This document shows, piece after piece, positions 1-7,435 of a stretch of 64,000 nucleotides of DNA. Position numbers and translations under genes: made by a program. The notes beneath the pieces are model-generated. The model had not been told where the DNA came from. It saw only the letters and a program-made list of their open reading frames with translations, and did no database searches. How positions within the stretch are numbered: the stretch's first letter is position 1; every line of letters begins with the position of its first letter. This stretch comes from Saccharothrix sp. NRRL B-16348 (lineage in GTDB: Bacteria; Actinomycetota; Actinomycetes; Mycobacteriales; Pseudonocardiaceae): assembly GCF_001280085.1 (NCBI RefSeq), contig NZ_LGED01000269.1, positions 62,001 through 126,000 of the forward strand, read 5' to 3'.

Positions 1-274
1 GCGGCCGGTCCAGCTCCCAGTGCGCGAGCAGCGCTGTGAACGCCTCCGCCTGGACCCCGAAGTCCACGGCGTGCCCGGCGTCCTTCGACGAACGGCCGTA
101 GCCGGGCATGTCCCACAGGTGCACGGTGAAGTCGCCGCTCAACGCCTCGGCGAACGGCCGCCACAGCCACGACGACCACGGCGTCCCGTGGCAGAACACC
201 ACCGCGGGTCCCGAGCCCGCACGGCCCCAGGCGATGCGCCGCCCTTCCCACTCGAACGTCTCGCCGAGATCCAT
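1..274 (-). CDS. alpha/beta hydrolase, partial
   Basis: The first 91 codons of an alpha/beta-hydrolase-fold enzyme; the C-terminus lies beyond the left edge. The ATG at 274-272 begins MDLGETFEWEGRRIAWG. Next come the oxyanion-loop motif FCHGTPWSS and the strand/loop signature WDMPGYGRSSK, both typical of the haloalkane-dehalogenase/epoxide-hydrolase-like branch. The nucleophile elbow and the catalytic Asp/His are outside the window, so the substrate cannot be guessed. It lies 53 bp downstream of the marR stop in the same direction, so it may be read through from that operon. Confidence 0.75.
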   Translation of the reverse strand, partial: MDLGETFEWEGRRIAWGRAGSGPAVVFCHGTPWSSWLWRPFAEALSGDFTVHLWDMPGYGRSSKDAGHAVDFGVQAEAFTALLAHWELDRP

Positions 275-326
275 GTCCTCACGGTAGGGCGTCGCACCGG
301 CGCGGGCAGGCCGGCGTGACGTCCGG

Positions 327-800
327 TCAGGCGTCGCCCGTGGGCCACTCGTCCGCGTCCAGCGCCTCGACCAGGCGTTCCATCACCTTGAGCGTGGTGC
401 GCAGGTCGTCCGGGTCCACCTGGGCCGAGATGCGGTTGGTGAAGGCGTGCTGGGCCTGGGCCAGGCTGGACACGGCCGCGTAGCCCGCCTCCGTGGGGCG
501 GAACAGCTTGGCGCGCTTGTGCGCCGGGTTGGGCAGGTACTCGGCCAGCCCCTTCGCCACCAGCAGGTCGGCGATGCGCTGCACGCTCTGCCTCGTCAGG
601 CTCATCTCCCGGGCGATGCCCGACACCGGCAACGGCTGCCGCAGCACGGCGCCCAGCACCTGCCACCACGCGGCGGTCAGGCCGACCGGCTTCGTCATCA
701 CCTCCGCCGCCTCCAGGAAACCGCCGTAGAGGCGGAACGTGCGCATGATGACCTCGGTCAGGACGTCCCCCGCCTCCGTGCGGGGCTCGACCTCGCTCAC
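327..800 (-). CDS. MarR-family transcriptional regulator
   Basis: Winged-helix MarR regulator of 157 aa. The recognition-helix region reads VSGIAREMSLTRQSVQRIAD and the wing region is rich in Lys/Arg (NPAHKRAKLFRPTEAG). The GTG start at 800 overlaps the TGA of the upstream DJ-1 gene by 4 bp (GTGA), so the two are translationally coupled. The reading frame stays open upstream, but only this start leaves a normal MarR length. Inference: it autoregulates the DJ-1/marR operon and the divergent enoyl-CoA hydratase through the two tandem palindromes at 1419-1456. Its ligand is unknown; hydrophobic or phenolic acids are common for the family. Confidence 0.88.
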   Translation of the reverse strand: MSEVEPRTEAGDVLTEVIMRTFRLYGGFLEAAEVMTKPVGLTAAWWQVLGAVLRQPLPVSGIAREMSLTRQSVQRIADLLVAKGLAEYLPNPAHKRAKLFRPTEAGYAAVSSLAQAQHAFTNRISAQVDPDDLRTTLKVMERLVEALDADEWPTGDA

Positions 801-1420
801 GACACCGCAGCGACGAGCTTGCCGAACCACGCCGGGTCGCCCGTCCGGTACAGCCCGTACCACGCGTCCAGCACGGCGGGCTCGTACAGGTCCAGCTCCA
901 CGAAGATCTCCCGCGCGAACTCCAGCGCCGACGCCGCACCGGCCGTGATCAGGCCGTCGGCCCGCACCGCGCGCTCGGAGCTGAAGAACTCCGAACCGGT
1001 GTACCCCGGCACGGACGCGAGCTGCTCGACCGCGTTGCCGCCGTGCGCACGCGAGTTCAGCAGGCCCTCGGCGGCCAGGCCGATCGTCGCGCCGCAGATC
1101 GCCGCCACCGGCACGCCCGCGTCCAGCCAACGCCGCGCCGCCGCCGCGAACACCGCGTTGTCGCCGCTCTCCCACGTGTCCGCGCCGGGCAGGATCAGCA
1201 TCGCGCTGTCCGCCGGGTCGACGTCGGCGAGCGCCAGGTCGGGCGTGATCCGCAGGCCGCCGATGGACGTCACCGGGTCGAGCGTCGCGCCGACGGTCCG
1301 CACCCGGTACCGACCGGGCACCTTCTGGAACTGCGGCGTGTTGATCTGCGCGGTCGCGTACCCGAACTCCCAGTCGGCCAGCGTGTCGTAGAGGGCGAGG
1401 TGAACCGTCTTCGTCGTCAT
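797..1420 (-). CDS. DJ-1/PfpI family protein
   Basis: A 207-aa protein of the DJ-1/PfpI (class I glutamine amidotransferase-like) superfamily. The nucleophile-elbow Cys is in PVAAICGATIGLA, preceded by the Glu/Asp-bearing strand LILPGADTWESGD. Members include deglycases, isonitrile hydratases and chaperone-like proteins, so the reaction cannot be fixed. The ATG at 1420 lies inside the first operator palindrome, and a promoter-like arrangement (TTGACA, about 17 nt, CAGGAT on the minus strand) puts transcription start at or near the ATG. The mRNA is therefore probably leaderless. It is first gene of a two-gene operon with marR. Confidence 0.85.
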   Translation of the reverse strand: MTTKTVHLALYDTLADWEFGYATAQINTPQFQKVPGRYRVRTVGATLDPVTSIGGLRITPDLALADVDPADSAMLILPGADTWESGDNAVFAAAARRWLDAGVPVAAICGATIGLAAEGLLNSRAHGGNAVEQLASVPGYTGSEFFSSERAVRADGLITAGAASALEFAREIFVELDLYEPAVLDAWYGLYRTGDPAWFGKLVAAVS

Positions 1421-1456
1421 GACAGTATCCTGTCATTTTGACAGCACACTGTCAAA
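1419..1456. promoter_or_regulatory. two tandem perfect palindromes, probable MarR operators in a divergent promoter
   Basis: Palindrome 1 is ATGACAG-TATC-CTGTCAT at 1419-1436. Palindrome 2 is TTTGACAG-CACA-CTGTCAAA at 1437-1456. They share the TGACAG/CTGTCA half-site, have 4-bp spacers, and their centres are 19 bp apart, about two helical turns. TTGACA hexamers lie inside palindrome 2 on both strands: on the plus strand TTGACA (1438-1443) is followed 17 bp later by GCGGAT, and the minus strand holds the DJ-1 promoter. Repressor binding would block both promoters. Assignment to the MarR encoded at 327-800 is inference from position. Confidence 0.8.
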
Positions 1457-1481
1457 CAACGCGGATCGTAGAGTGCGACCC

Positions 1482-2258
1482 ATGGCAGACGAGCTGGTCC
1501 ACTACGAGGTGCGGCGTGGCATCGCGACGATCACGCTGGACTCACCCCACAACCGCAACGCCCTGTCCGCGCGCCTGCGCGCCGAGCTGACCGGGCACCT
1601 CCGGACCGCCACGGCCGACGACGCCGTGCGCGTGATCGTGCTGAGCCACACCGGACCGGTGTTCTGCTCGGGCATGGACCTCAAGGAGGCGGGCGGCGCG
1701 AGCGCCGACCAGCAGGGGGTCAACGAGTTCCCGGCGATCCTGGAACAGCTGTGGACCAGCCCGAAGCCCGTGGTCGCCCGGCTGGCCGGCCCGGCACGCG
1801 CGGGCGGCGTCGGCCTGGTCGCGGCGTGCGACATCGCGGTCGCGGTGGACACGGCCACGTTCGCGTTCAGCGAGGTCCGCATCGGCGTGGTGCCCGCCGT
1901 CATCTCGGTGACCGTGCTGCCCCGCCTGCTGCCCCGTGCCGCGCACGAGCTGTTCCTGACCGGCGAGACGTTCGCCGCGCCGAGGGCCGTCGCCATCGGC
2001 CTGATCAACTCGGCCGTGCCCGCCGACGACCTCGACGCCGAGGTCACCCGCTACACCGACATGCTCGCGCTGGGCGCGCCGAACGCCCTGGCGGCCACCA
2101 AGCGGATGCTCCAGGAGCCTCGCTCCAGCGACCTGGGCCAAGTGTTCGCCGACATGCTGGCCCTGTCCGCACGGCACTTCGGCGGTCCCGAGGGCCAGGA
2201 GGGCATCGCCGCGTTCGTGGGCAAGCGCAAGCCGTCGTGGGTTCCCGAACAGGACTAG
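1482..2258 (+). CDS. enoyl-CoA hydratase/isomerase family protein
   Basis: Crotonase-fold protein of 258 aa acting on an acyl-CoA thioester. It shows the CoA/oxyanion motif PVFCSGMDLKE and the second oxyanion loop GPARAGGVGLVAACDIAVA. The usual GGG is partly altered (RAGGVG). FSEVRIGVVPAVIS occupies the catalytic Glu region. The ATG at 1482 fits the family N-terminus (MADELVHYEVRRGIATITLD). It is divergent from the DJ-1/marR operon, and its promoter overlaps the same operators, so it is likely co-controlled by the MarR. The tail overlaps the convergent barstar stop by 4 bp. It could be a degradative hydratase or an isomerase. Confidence 0.9.
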   Translation: MADELVHYEVRRGIATITLDSPHNRNALSARLRAELTGHLRTATADDAVRVIVLSHTGPVFCSGMDLKEAGGASADQQGVNEFPAILEQLWTSPKPVVARLAGPARAGGVGLVAACDIAVAVDTATFAFSEVRIGVVPAVISVTVLPRLLPRAAHELFLTGETFAAPRAVAIGLINSAVPADDLDAEVTRYTDMLALGAPNALAATKRMLQEPRSSDLGQVFADMLALSARHFGGPEGQEGIAAFVGKRKPSWVPEQD

Positions 2259-2524
2259 TCGGTGTAGACGACGGTCAGCACGCGGTCGCCCAGTTCGGCG
2301 GTGCGTGCTGCCGCGTCGGCCAGCACGGCCTGCACGTCGGCGTCGCCGCCTTCCCACTCCAGCACGTGCTCGCCCTCGGGCAGCCACGACAGGTCGGTCA
2401 GGCAGTCGTACAGCGCGTCCAGGTTGTGCCCGAACCAGTCGGGGAAGCTCAACGCGTCCGCGATGGCCCCGATGGCCGCCTTCTTCGAGCGCGCACCCCG
2501 GCGCACCACGTGCCGGTAGGTCAT
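2255..2524 (-). CDS. barstar-family ribonuclease inhibitor
   Basis: An 89-aa barstar-like protein. The core LSFPDWFGHNLDALYDCLTD matches the barstar helix that plugs a barnase/RNase Sa active site, with the acidic residues (D28, D35, D39 and neighbours) characteristic of the family. Its ATG overlaps the 3' end of the RNase gene by 4 bp (2521-2524), so inhibitor translation is coupled to that of the nuclease. Expected role: cytoplasmic immunity protein for the ribonuclease encoded directly upstream. Confidence 0.9.
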   Translation of the reverse strand: MTYRHVVRRGARSKKAAIGAIADALSFPDWFGHNLDALYDCLTDLSWLPEGEHVLEWEGGDADVQAVLADAAARTAELGDRVLTVVYTD

Positions 2525-2952
2525 CCGGTCACGTCCACGACGACGAACGACTCGTAGTGGTCAGCCGTGTAGTACACCTCGTCGGACGACCCGGTCACGA
2601 GCCGGCGCGCGCCGCGGTCGTCGCTGCCCGGTGTCGGCACGGTGTACTCCCGGTAGTAGTCGGCGGGTTTGGCGGGCAGCAGCTTCTCGCGGTTCTGGAA
2701 CGTCACGCCGTCGTTGCGCGGGTGCGGGAACGGCCCGCCCCGGCCGATCAGCTCCCACGTGGTCTTGACCTGCGCGGGCAGGCTCGACAGCGGCTCGACC
2801 GGCAGCCCCGAGTCCGCGCCGGGCACCGTGGCGGAGGCCGACGGCGGGGCCGGGTCCGACGACGTGCCGGTGAGGTCCTTGACGAAGTAGCCGACCACGA
2901 CCAGCGCGATCAGGCCGAGCAGTGCGACGGAGAGCCGCCGGGCGGGAGTCAC
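2521..2952 (-). CDS. membrane-anchored guanyl-specific ribonuclease (RNase Sa/barnase family)
   Basis: A 143-aa protein with an N-terminal hydrophobic segment (residues 7-25), a Ser/Pro/Ala linker, then a ribonuclease domain (about 58-141) clearly like RNase Sa. It has GPFPHPRNDGVTFQNRE, general base E102 in YYREYTVPTPG, phosphate-binding arginines in RGARRLVTG, and H132 in YYTADHYESF. No alanine-rich signal cleavage site is evident, and the disulfide cysteines of RNase Sa are absent, so it may stay membrane-tethered. The GTG start at 2952 lies 11 bp after the small membrane-protein gene, and barstar overlaps its 3' end: a nuclease/inhibitor operon. Confidence 0.9.
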   Translation of the reverse strand: MTPARRLSVALLGLIALVVVGYFVKDLTGTSSDPAPPSASATVPGADSGLPVEPLSSLPAQVKTTWELIGRGGPFPHPRNDGVTFQNREKLLPAKPADYYREYTVPTPGSDDRGARRLVTGSSDEVYYTADHYESFVVVDVTG

Positions 2953-2963
2953 GCTCGCAGAGC

Positions 2964-3200
2964 CTACGAAGGCTTGCCCGCGTCCACCTTCCGGGGCTCG
3001 TCCGCGTCACCTGGCCGGTCGACCTTGGGCACCGGGTTGAACCTGGTCGAGGCGTTGTCCACGACGCGGTCGATCAACCGGGCCAAGCCCAGGCACGACG
3101 GCAGCAGCACGCACATGAGCAGCGCGAACTGGAACGGGAACGCCAGCTGCGCCAGCCACAGCTCGACCCCGTCCCACCACTGCTCGAACGCGTCAACCAC
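2964..3200 (-). CDS. small membrane protein of unknown function
   Basis: A predicted 78-aa protein: an aromatic amphipathic N-terminus (VVDAFEQWWDGVELW), one hydrophobic segment (LAFPFQFALLMCVLLPSCLG), and a polar, charged tail. I do not recognise a named family; similar small proteins occur in actinomycetes. The GTG at 3200 is chosen because the hydrophobic architecture begins there; the frame extends upstream to 3239, so the start is uncertain. It heads the operon with the RNase and barstar genes (11-bp gap), so it could help localise or tether the nuclease, which is speculation. Confidence 0.6.
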   Translation of the reverse strand: MVDAFEQWWDGVELWLAQLAFPFQFALLMCVLLPSCLGLARLIDRVVDNASTRFNPVPKVDRPGDADEPRKVDAGKPS

Positions 3201-3268
3201 ACCGGCGAGCCTAGTCCCGTGACGTGCTTCACCGCACACGGATCTCTACCACTCGGTAAGTTGCCCGC

Positions 3269-4237
3269 ATGTTCGCCGTCTACGCAGCCGAGCCGAGCCC
3301 GTCAGACCCGATCGCCGCCCTGCGCGTGGGCGAGCGGCCGGAACCCGAGGTGCCGGAGGGCTGGGTGAAGGTGGCCGTCCGGGCGGCGAGCCTGAACATG
3401 CACGACCTGTGGACGCTGCGCGGCGTGGGGATCAAGCCGGAGCTGTTCCCGATGATCCTGGGCTGCGACGGCGCGGGCGTGCTGGAGGACGGCACGGAGG
3501 TCGTGCTGCACTCGGTGATCGGCGACCCGGACTGGTCCGGCGACGAGACGCTGGACCCGCGCCGCACGCTGCTCACCGAGAAGCACCAGGGCACGTTCGC
3601 GGAGCACGTCGTCGTCCCGAAGCGCAACGTGCTGCCGAAGCCGTCGGGGCTGAGCTTCGCCGAGGCGGCGTGCATGGGCACGGCGTGGCTGACCGCGTAC
3701 CGGATGCTGTTCGTGAACTCGGGGCTGCGGCCGGGCCAGACGATGCTGGTGCAGGGCGCGTCCGGCGGTGTCTCGACGGCGTTGGTGCAGCTGGGCCGTG
3801 CGGCGGGCTTCCGGGTCTGGGTGACCGGCCGCAGCGAGGAGAAGCGCGCGTTGGCCTCCAGTCTGGGCGCGCACCAGGTGTTCGAGTCCGGCGCGCGGCT
3901 GCCGGAACGCGTGGACGCGGTGTTCGAGACCGTCGGCAAGGCCACTTGGTCGCACTCGATGAAGGCGCTGAAGCCGGGCGGCACGGTGGTCATCTCGGGG
4001 GCGACCAGCGGTGACGCGTCGGTGGCCGAGCTGCCGCGGTTGTTCTTCCTGCAGCTGCGGGTGGTCGGCTCGACCATGGGCACGCGCGCGGAGCTGGCCG
4101 ACCTGCTGGCGTTCTGCGACCTGACGGGCCTGCGCCCGCAGATCGGCGCCCAGCTGCCGTTCGAACGGGTCGAGGAGGGTTTGCGCGCGATGCTCGACGG
4201 CGAGACCGCGGGCAAGATCGTCTTCACCCGAAGCTGA
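3269..4237 (+). CDS. zinc-independent alcohol dehydrogenase-like (MDR/quinone oxidoreductase) protein
   Basis: A 322-aa medium-chain dehydrogenase/reductase. The N-terminal GroES-like domain (LNMHDLWTLRGVG, ILGCDGAGVLEDGTEV) is followed by a Rossmann NAD(P)H-binding domain with LVQGASGGVSTALVQLGRAAG. The usual structural and catalytic zinc ligands are not evident, which fits the quinone-oxidoreductase/zeta-crystallin branch. Its substrate is likely a quinone or an enone. The ATG at 3269 gives the expected N-terminus (MFAVYAAEPSPSDPIAAL). It is transcribed alone, divergent from the RNase operon. Confidence 0.88.
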   Translation: MFAVYAAEPSPSDPIAALRVGERPEPEVPEGWVKVAVRAASLNMHDLWTLRGVGIKPELFPMILGCDGAGVLEDGTEVVLHSVIGDPDWSGDETLDPRRTLLTEKHQGTFAEHVVVPKRNVLPKPSGLSFAEAACMGTAWLTAYRMLFVNSGLRPGQTMLVQGASGGVSTALVQLGRAAGFRVWVTGRSEEKRALASSLGAHQVFESGARLPERVDAVFETVGKATWSHSMKALKPGGTVVISGATSGDASVAELPRLFFLQLRVVGSTMGTRAELADLLAFCDLTGLRPQIGAQLPFERVEEGLRAMLDGETAGKIVFTRS

Positions 4238-4361
4238 GCTCCGAAGCCCAACCGTCCATCCGGACAAAAAATCCGGCCTCGAATGGTGTGATCGAACAAA
4301 CCCGGTGACAGTTGACCGGCGTAGGTTCGCCGCACACCAATCCACCGAGGGAGCTGGGCGA

Positions 4362-5804
4362 ATGACGGTGCAGGACGGATTCGGCCGTGGCAGCGGCGTG
4401 TTCCGCCGCAAGCCGATCGAGCAGATCAGCGACGAGAAAACGGCGCTGACCCGGACATTGGGGCTCTGGCAACTCACCGCGATCGGCATCGGCGGCATCA
4501 TCGGAGCGGGCATCTTCTCGCTGGCCGGCGCCGTGGCGAACAAGACCGCGGGCCCCGCCGTGCTGATCTCGTTCCTGGTGGCGGGCATCGCGAGCGCCGC
4601 CGCCGCGTTCTCCTACGCGGAGTTCGCGGGGCTGATCCCCAAGGCGGGCTCCGCCTACACCTACGGCTACGCCGTGCTCGGCGAGATCGTCGGCTGGTTC
4701 ATCGGCTGGGACCTCCTGCTGGAGTACACCGCGATCGTGGCCGTGGTGGCGATCGGCATCAGCGGCTACTTCAACGAGTTGCTGAACCTGCTCGGCATCG
4801 ACCTGCCGGTGTGGATGCTCGGCGCGCCCGGCACCGAGACCGGTGACGTCGCGGCGGGCAGCTACAAGGTCAACCTGTTCGCCGTGCTGCTGTGCCTGCT
4901 GATCGCGTTCGTGCTCAACATGGGCATGAAGAACGCGGCCCGCTTCGAGACGACCCTGGTGTACTTGAAGGTCGCCGTGGTGCTGCTGGTGATCGTGGTC
5001 GGCGCGTTCCACATCGACACCGGCAACTACAACCCGTTCTTCCCGTTCGGCATCTCCGGCGCGCTCACCGGCGCGGCCACGGTGTTCTTCGCGGTGTTCG
5101 GCTACGACGCGATGAGCACGGCCGCCGAGGAGTCCAAGGACTCCCAGAAGCACATGCCGAAGGCGATCATCTACTCGCTGGCCATCTCGATGGTGCTGTA
5201 CGTGCTGGCCTGCCTCGTGCTCACCGGCATGGTGAACTTCAAGGACGTGGACGCGGAGAGCGCGTTCGCCTCGGCGTTCAGCGACATCGGCCTGCCGGCG
5301 TTGGGCATCATCATCTCGGTCGGCGCGGTGCTGGGCATCACGACCGTGCTGTTCACGTTCCTCATGGGCGCGGCGCGGGTCGGCTACTCGATGTCGCGTG
5401 ACGGCCTGCTGCCGAAGTGGTTCGCCAAGACGCACCCGGTCAAGCACGTGCCGACGCGCACGACGTGGGTGCTCGGTGTCGCGTCCGCCGTCATCGCGGG
5501 CTTCCTGCCCATCGCCGAGGCCGCCGAGCTGACCAACATCGGCATCCTGCTGGCGTTCGTGGTGGTCTGCGTCGCGGTGATCGTGCTGCGGTACAAGCAG
5601 CCCGACCTGCCGCGCACGTTCAAGACGCCGGGCATGCCGGTCGTGCCGATCATCGGCGTGGTGTTCTCGCTGTGGCTGATCACGTTCCTGGCGCCGGAGA
5701 CCTGGCTGCGCTTCGCCGTCTGGTTCGGCATCGGGCTGGTCGTGTACTTCGCCTACAGCAGGCGCAGGTCAGTGCTCAACAACCCCTCGAACACCGAGGA
5801 CTGA
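4362..5804 (+). CDS. APC-superfamily amino acid permease (cationic amino acid transporter type)
   Basis: A 480-aa inner-membrane permease with about 12 hydrophobic helices. The first helix carries the APC motif AIGIGGIIGAGIFSLAGAVA. The conserved SYAEFAGLIPKAGSAYTY region and FAVFGYDAMSTAAEESKD are typical of the CAT/YfnA branch, which imports basic or other amino acids by proton symport. The ATG at 4362 is preferred over the upstream in-frame 4305 start because GAGGGAG lies just before it and the family N-terminus fits. The 3' end overlaps the convergent DUF885 gene by 36 bp. Confidence 0.9.
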   Translation: MTVQDGFGRGSGVFRRKPIEQISDEKTALTRTLGLWQLTAIGIGGIIGAGIFSLAGAVANKTAGPAVLISFLVAGIASAAAAFSYAEFAGLIPKAGSAYTYGYAVLGEIVGWFIGWDLLLEYTAIVAVVAIGISGYFNELLNLLGIDLPVWMLGAPGTETGDVAAGSYKVNLFAVLLCLLIAFVLNMGMKNAARFETTLVYLKVAVVLLVIVVGAFHIDTGNYNPFFPFGISGALTGAATVFFAVFGYDAMSTAAEESKDSQKHMPKAIIYSLAISMVLYVLACLVLTGMVNFKDVDAESAFASAFSDIGLPALGIIISVGAVLGITTVLFTFLMGAARVGYSMSRDGLLPKWFAKTHPVKHVPTRTTWVLGVASAVIAGFLPIAEAAELTNIGILLAFVVVCVAVIVLRYKQPDLPRTFKTPGMPVVPIIGVVFSLWLITFLAPETWLRFAVWFGIGLVVYFAYSRRRSVLNNPSNTED

Positions 5805-7418
5805 GCCGCACCACTCGTCGACCACGTCGGCGAGCACGGCCATCGGCAGCGGCCCGCCGCTCAGCACGAGGTCGTGGAACGCCTTGATGTCGAAGCGGTC
5901 GCCCAGCCTCCGCTCCGCCTCACCGCGCAGGCGCTGGATCTCCAGCCGCCCCACCATGTAGGACAGCGCCTGCGCGGGGTTCTCGATGTACCGGTCGACC
6001 TCCGAGAAGATGTCGACGTCCGGCATGACGGCGTTGGCGCGCAGGTAGTCCACGGCCTGCTGCCGCGTCCAGCGCAACGCGTGCAGACCGGTGTCCACCA
6101 CCAGGCGCGCGGCGCGCAGCGAGTCGCCCGACAGCATCCCGAGCCGCGCCACGTCGTCGCTGTAGAGGCCCATCTCGTCGGCCAGCCGTTCGGCGTAGAG
6201 CGCCCAGCCCTCCAAGTACGCCTCGATGGACGCGAACCGGCGCAGCAGCGGCAGGTCGTCGAGCCGCTGGGCCAGCGCGATCTGGAAGTGGTGGCCCGGC
6301 ACGCCCTCGTGGAACGCGGTCGACTCGGCGCTGAACCGCTCGCGCAGCTCGGACTGGTGGGTGTTGACGAAGTAGGTGCCCGGCCGGGAGCCGTCCATCG
6401 CCGGGTCCATGTAGTAGGCCAGCGGCGCGTTCGGGGCTTCCGCCTCCGGCACCACGTCGACCTCGCACCGCGCCTGCGGCACCGTGCCGAACCAGTCGCC
6501 CGAGACCTCCTCGGCACGCGCGATACACGCCGAGGCCAACGCCACCATGTCCTCGGCGCCGCTCCACCGCAGCTCCGGGTCGGCGAGCAGGCGGGCGCGC
6601 ACGCCGGCGGCCGTGGTCGGGCCGAAAACCCGGCCGCCGACCTCCTCGTACTCCCGGTCGAGCTCCTCGATGAGGTTCAGGCCGATCCGGTGCAGCTCCT
6701 CGGGCGTGTGGCCGGTCGTGGTGTACATGCGGACCAGGTCCGCGTAGATCAGGTCGCCGTCGGGCAGCCAGCACAGGCCGGGCCGGTCCTCGCCGCGACC
6801 GCGGTCGACCACCTCGGCGCGCAGGAAGTCGCGGTAGCGGGTGACCGCGGGGCGCACGGTCTCGTGCAGCAGTCGTGCGCACACCGCGGCGTACGGGCTG
6901 TCGTGCAACGGCGTGCCGAGCGGGTCGTCGCCATCGGCCAGGTAGCGGTCGACGCGGTCGATGGCGGCTTCCACCAGGTGTCTCAGCGGACGTCGGGTCG
7001 AGTCGCGCTGTCTTCGGGTGAGCGCGTCCAGGTAGCCGGGCAGCGACGACAGCCGGGTCAGGTACGCCTGCCGTGCCCGGTCGTCCGTCGGGCGGACCAG
7101 CGGCAACGCCCCGAGCAGGACCGCCAACGGCGCGGTGAGCCCTTCGGCGTGGGTGTGCTCGACCAGGTTCGCGTCCAGCCGGTGCACCAGGCCCCACGCC
7201 TGCTGCACGACCACCGCACGCGTCACCGGGTCGTCGTCCACCGCGCGCGCCCGCCGCGCCACGTCCTCGGCGCGAGCGCGCAGCACGCGTCCGCCCTCGG
7301 TGCTCGGATCCGGCAGCCGGTCGTCCCAGCCCGGGATGCCGAGCAGCGTCGCCATGACGGGATCGGCGTCCAGGACCAGGGTCAGCATCTCGTCGGCGAG
7401 CTCGCGCGCGGTGGTCAC
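5769..7418 (-). CDS. DUF885 family protein (putative metallopeptidase-like)
   Basis: A 549-aa protein of the DUF885 family. The metal-binding signature FHEGVPGHHFQ (an HExxH-like HEGxxGHH motif) is followed by EAYLEGWALYAERLADEMGLY, which holds the distal Glu region of M32/M3-like zinc peptidases. No signal peptide is visible. The GTG at 7418 begins VTTARELADEMLTLV; the frame runs about 46 codons upstream, but that extension is Arg/Gly-rich and overlaps the next gene. Peptidase activity is inference from the motif; few members are characterised. Confidence 0.85.
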   Translation of the reverse strand: MTTARELADEMLTLVLDADPVMATLLGIPGWDDRLPDPSTEGGRVLRARAEDVARRARAVDDDPVTRAVVVQQAWGLVHRLDANLVEHTHAEGLTAPLAVLLGALPLVRPTDDRARQAYLTRLSSLPGYLDALTRRQRDSTRRPLRHLVEAAIDRVDRYLADGDDPLGTPLHDSPYAAVCARLLHETVRPAVTRYRDFLRAEVVDRGRGEDRPGLCWLPDGDLIYADLVRMYTTTGHTPEELHRIGLNLIEELDREYEEVGGRVFGPTTAAGVRARLLADPELRWSGAEDMVALASACIARAEEVSGDWFGTVPQARCEVDVVPEAEAPNAPLAYYMDPAMDGSRPGTYFVNTHQSELRERFSAESTAFHEGVPGHHFQIALAQRLDDLPLLRRFASIEAYLEGWALYAERLADEMGLYSDDVARLGMLSGDSLRAARLVVDTGLHALRWTRQQAVDYLRANAVMPDVDIFSEVDRYIENPAQALSYMVGRLEIQRLRGEAERRLGDRFDIKAFHDLVLSGGPLPMAVLADVVDEWCGSVLGVRGVVEH

Positions 7419-7435
7419 GTCGCCATTCTGTGGTG

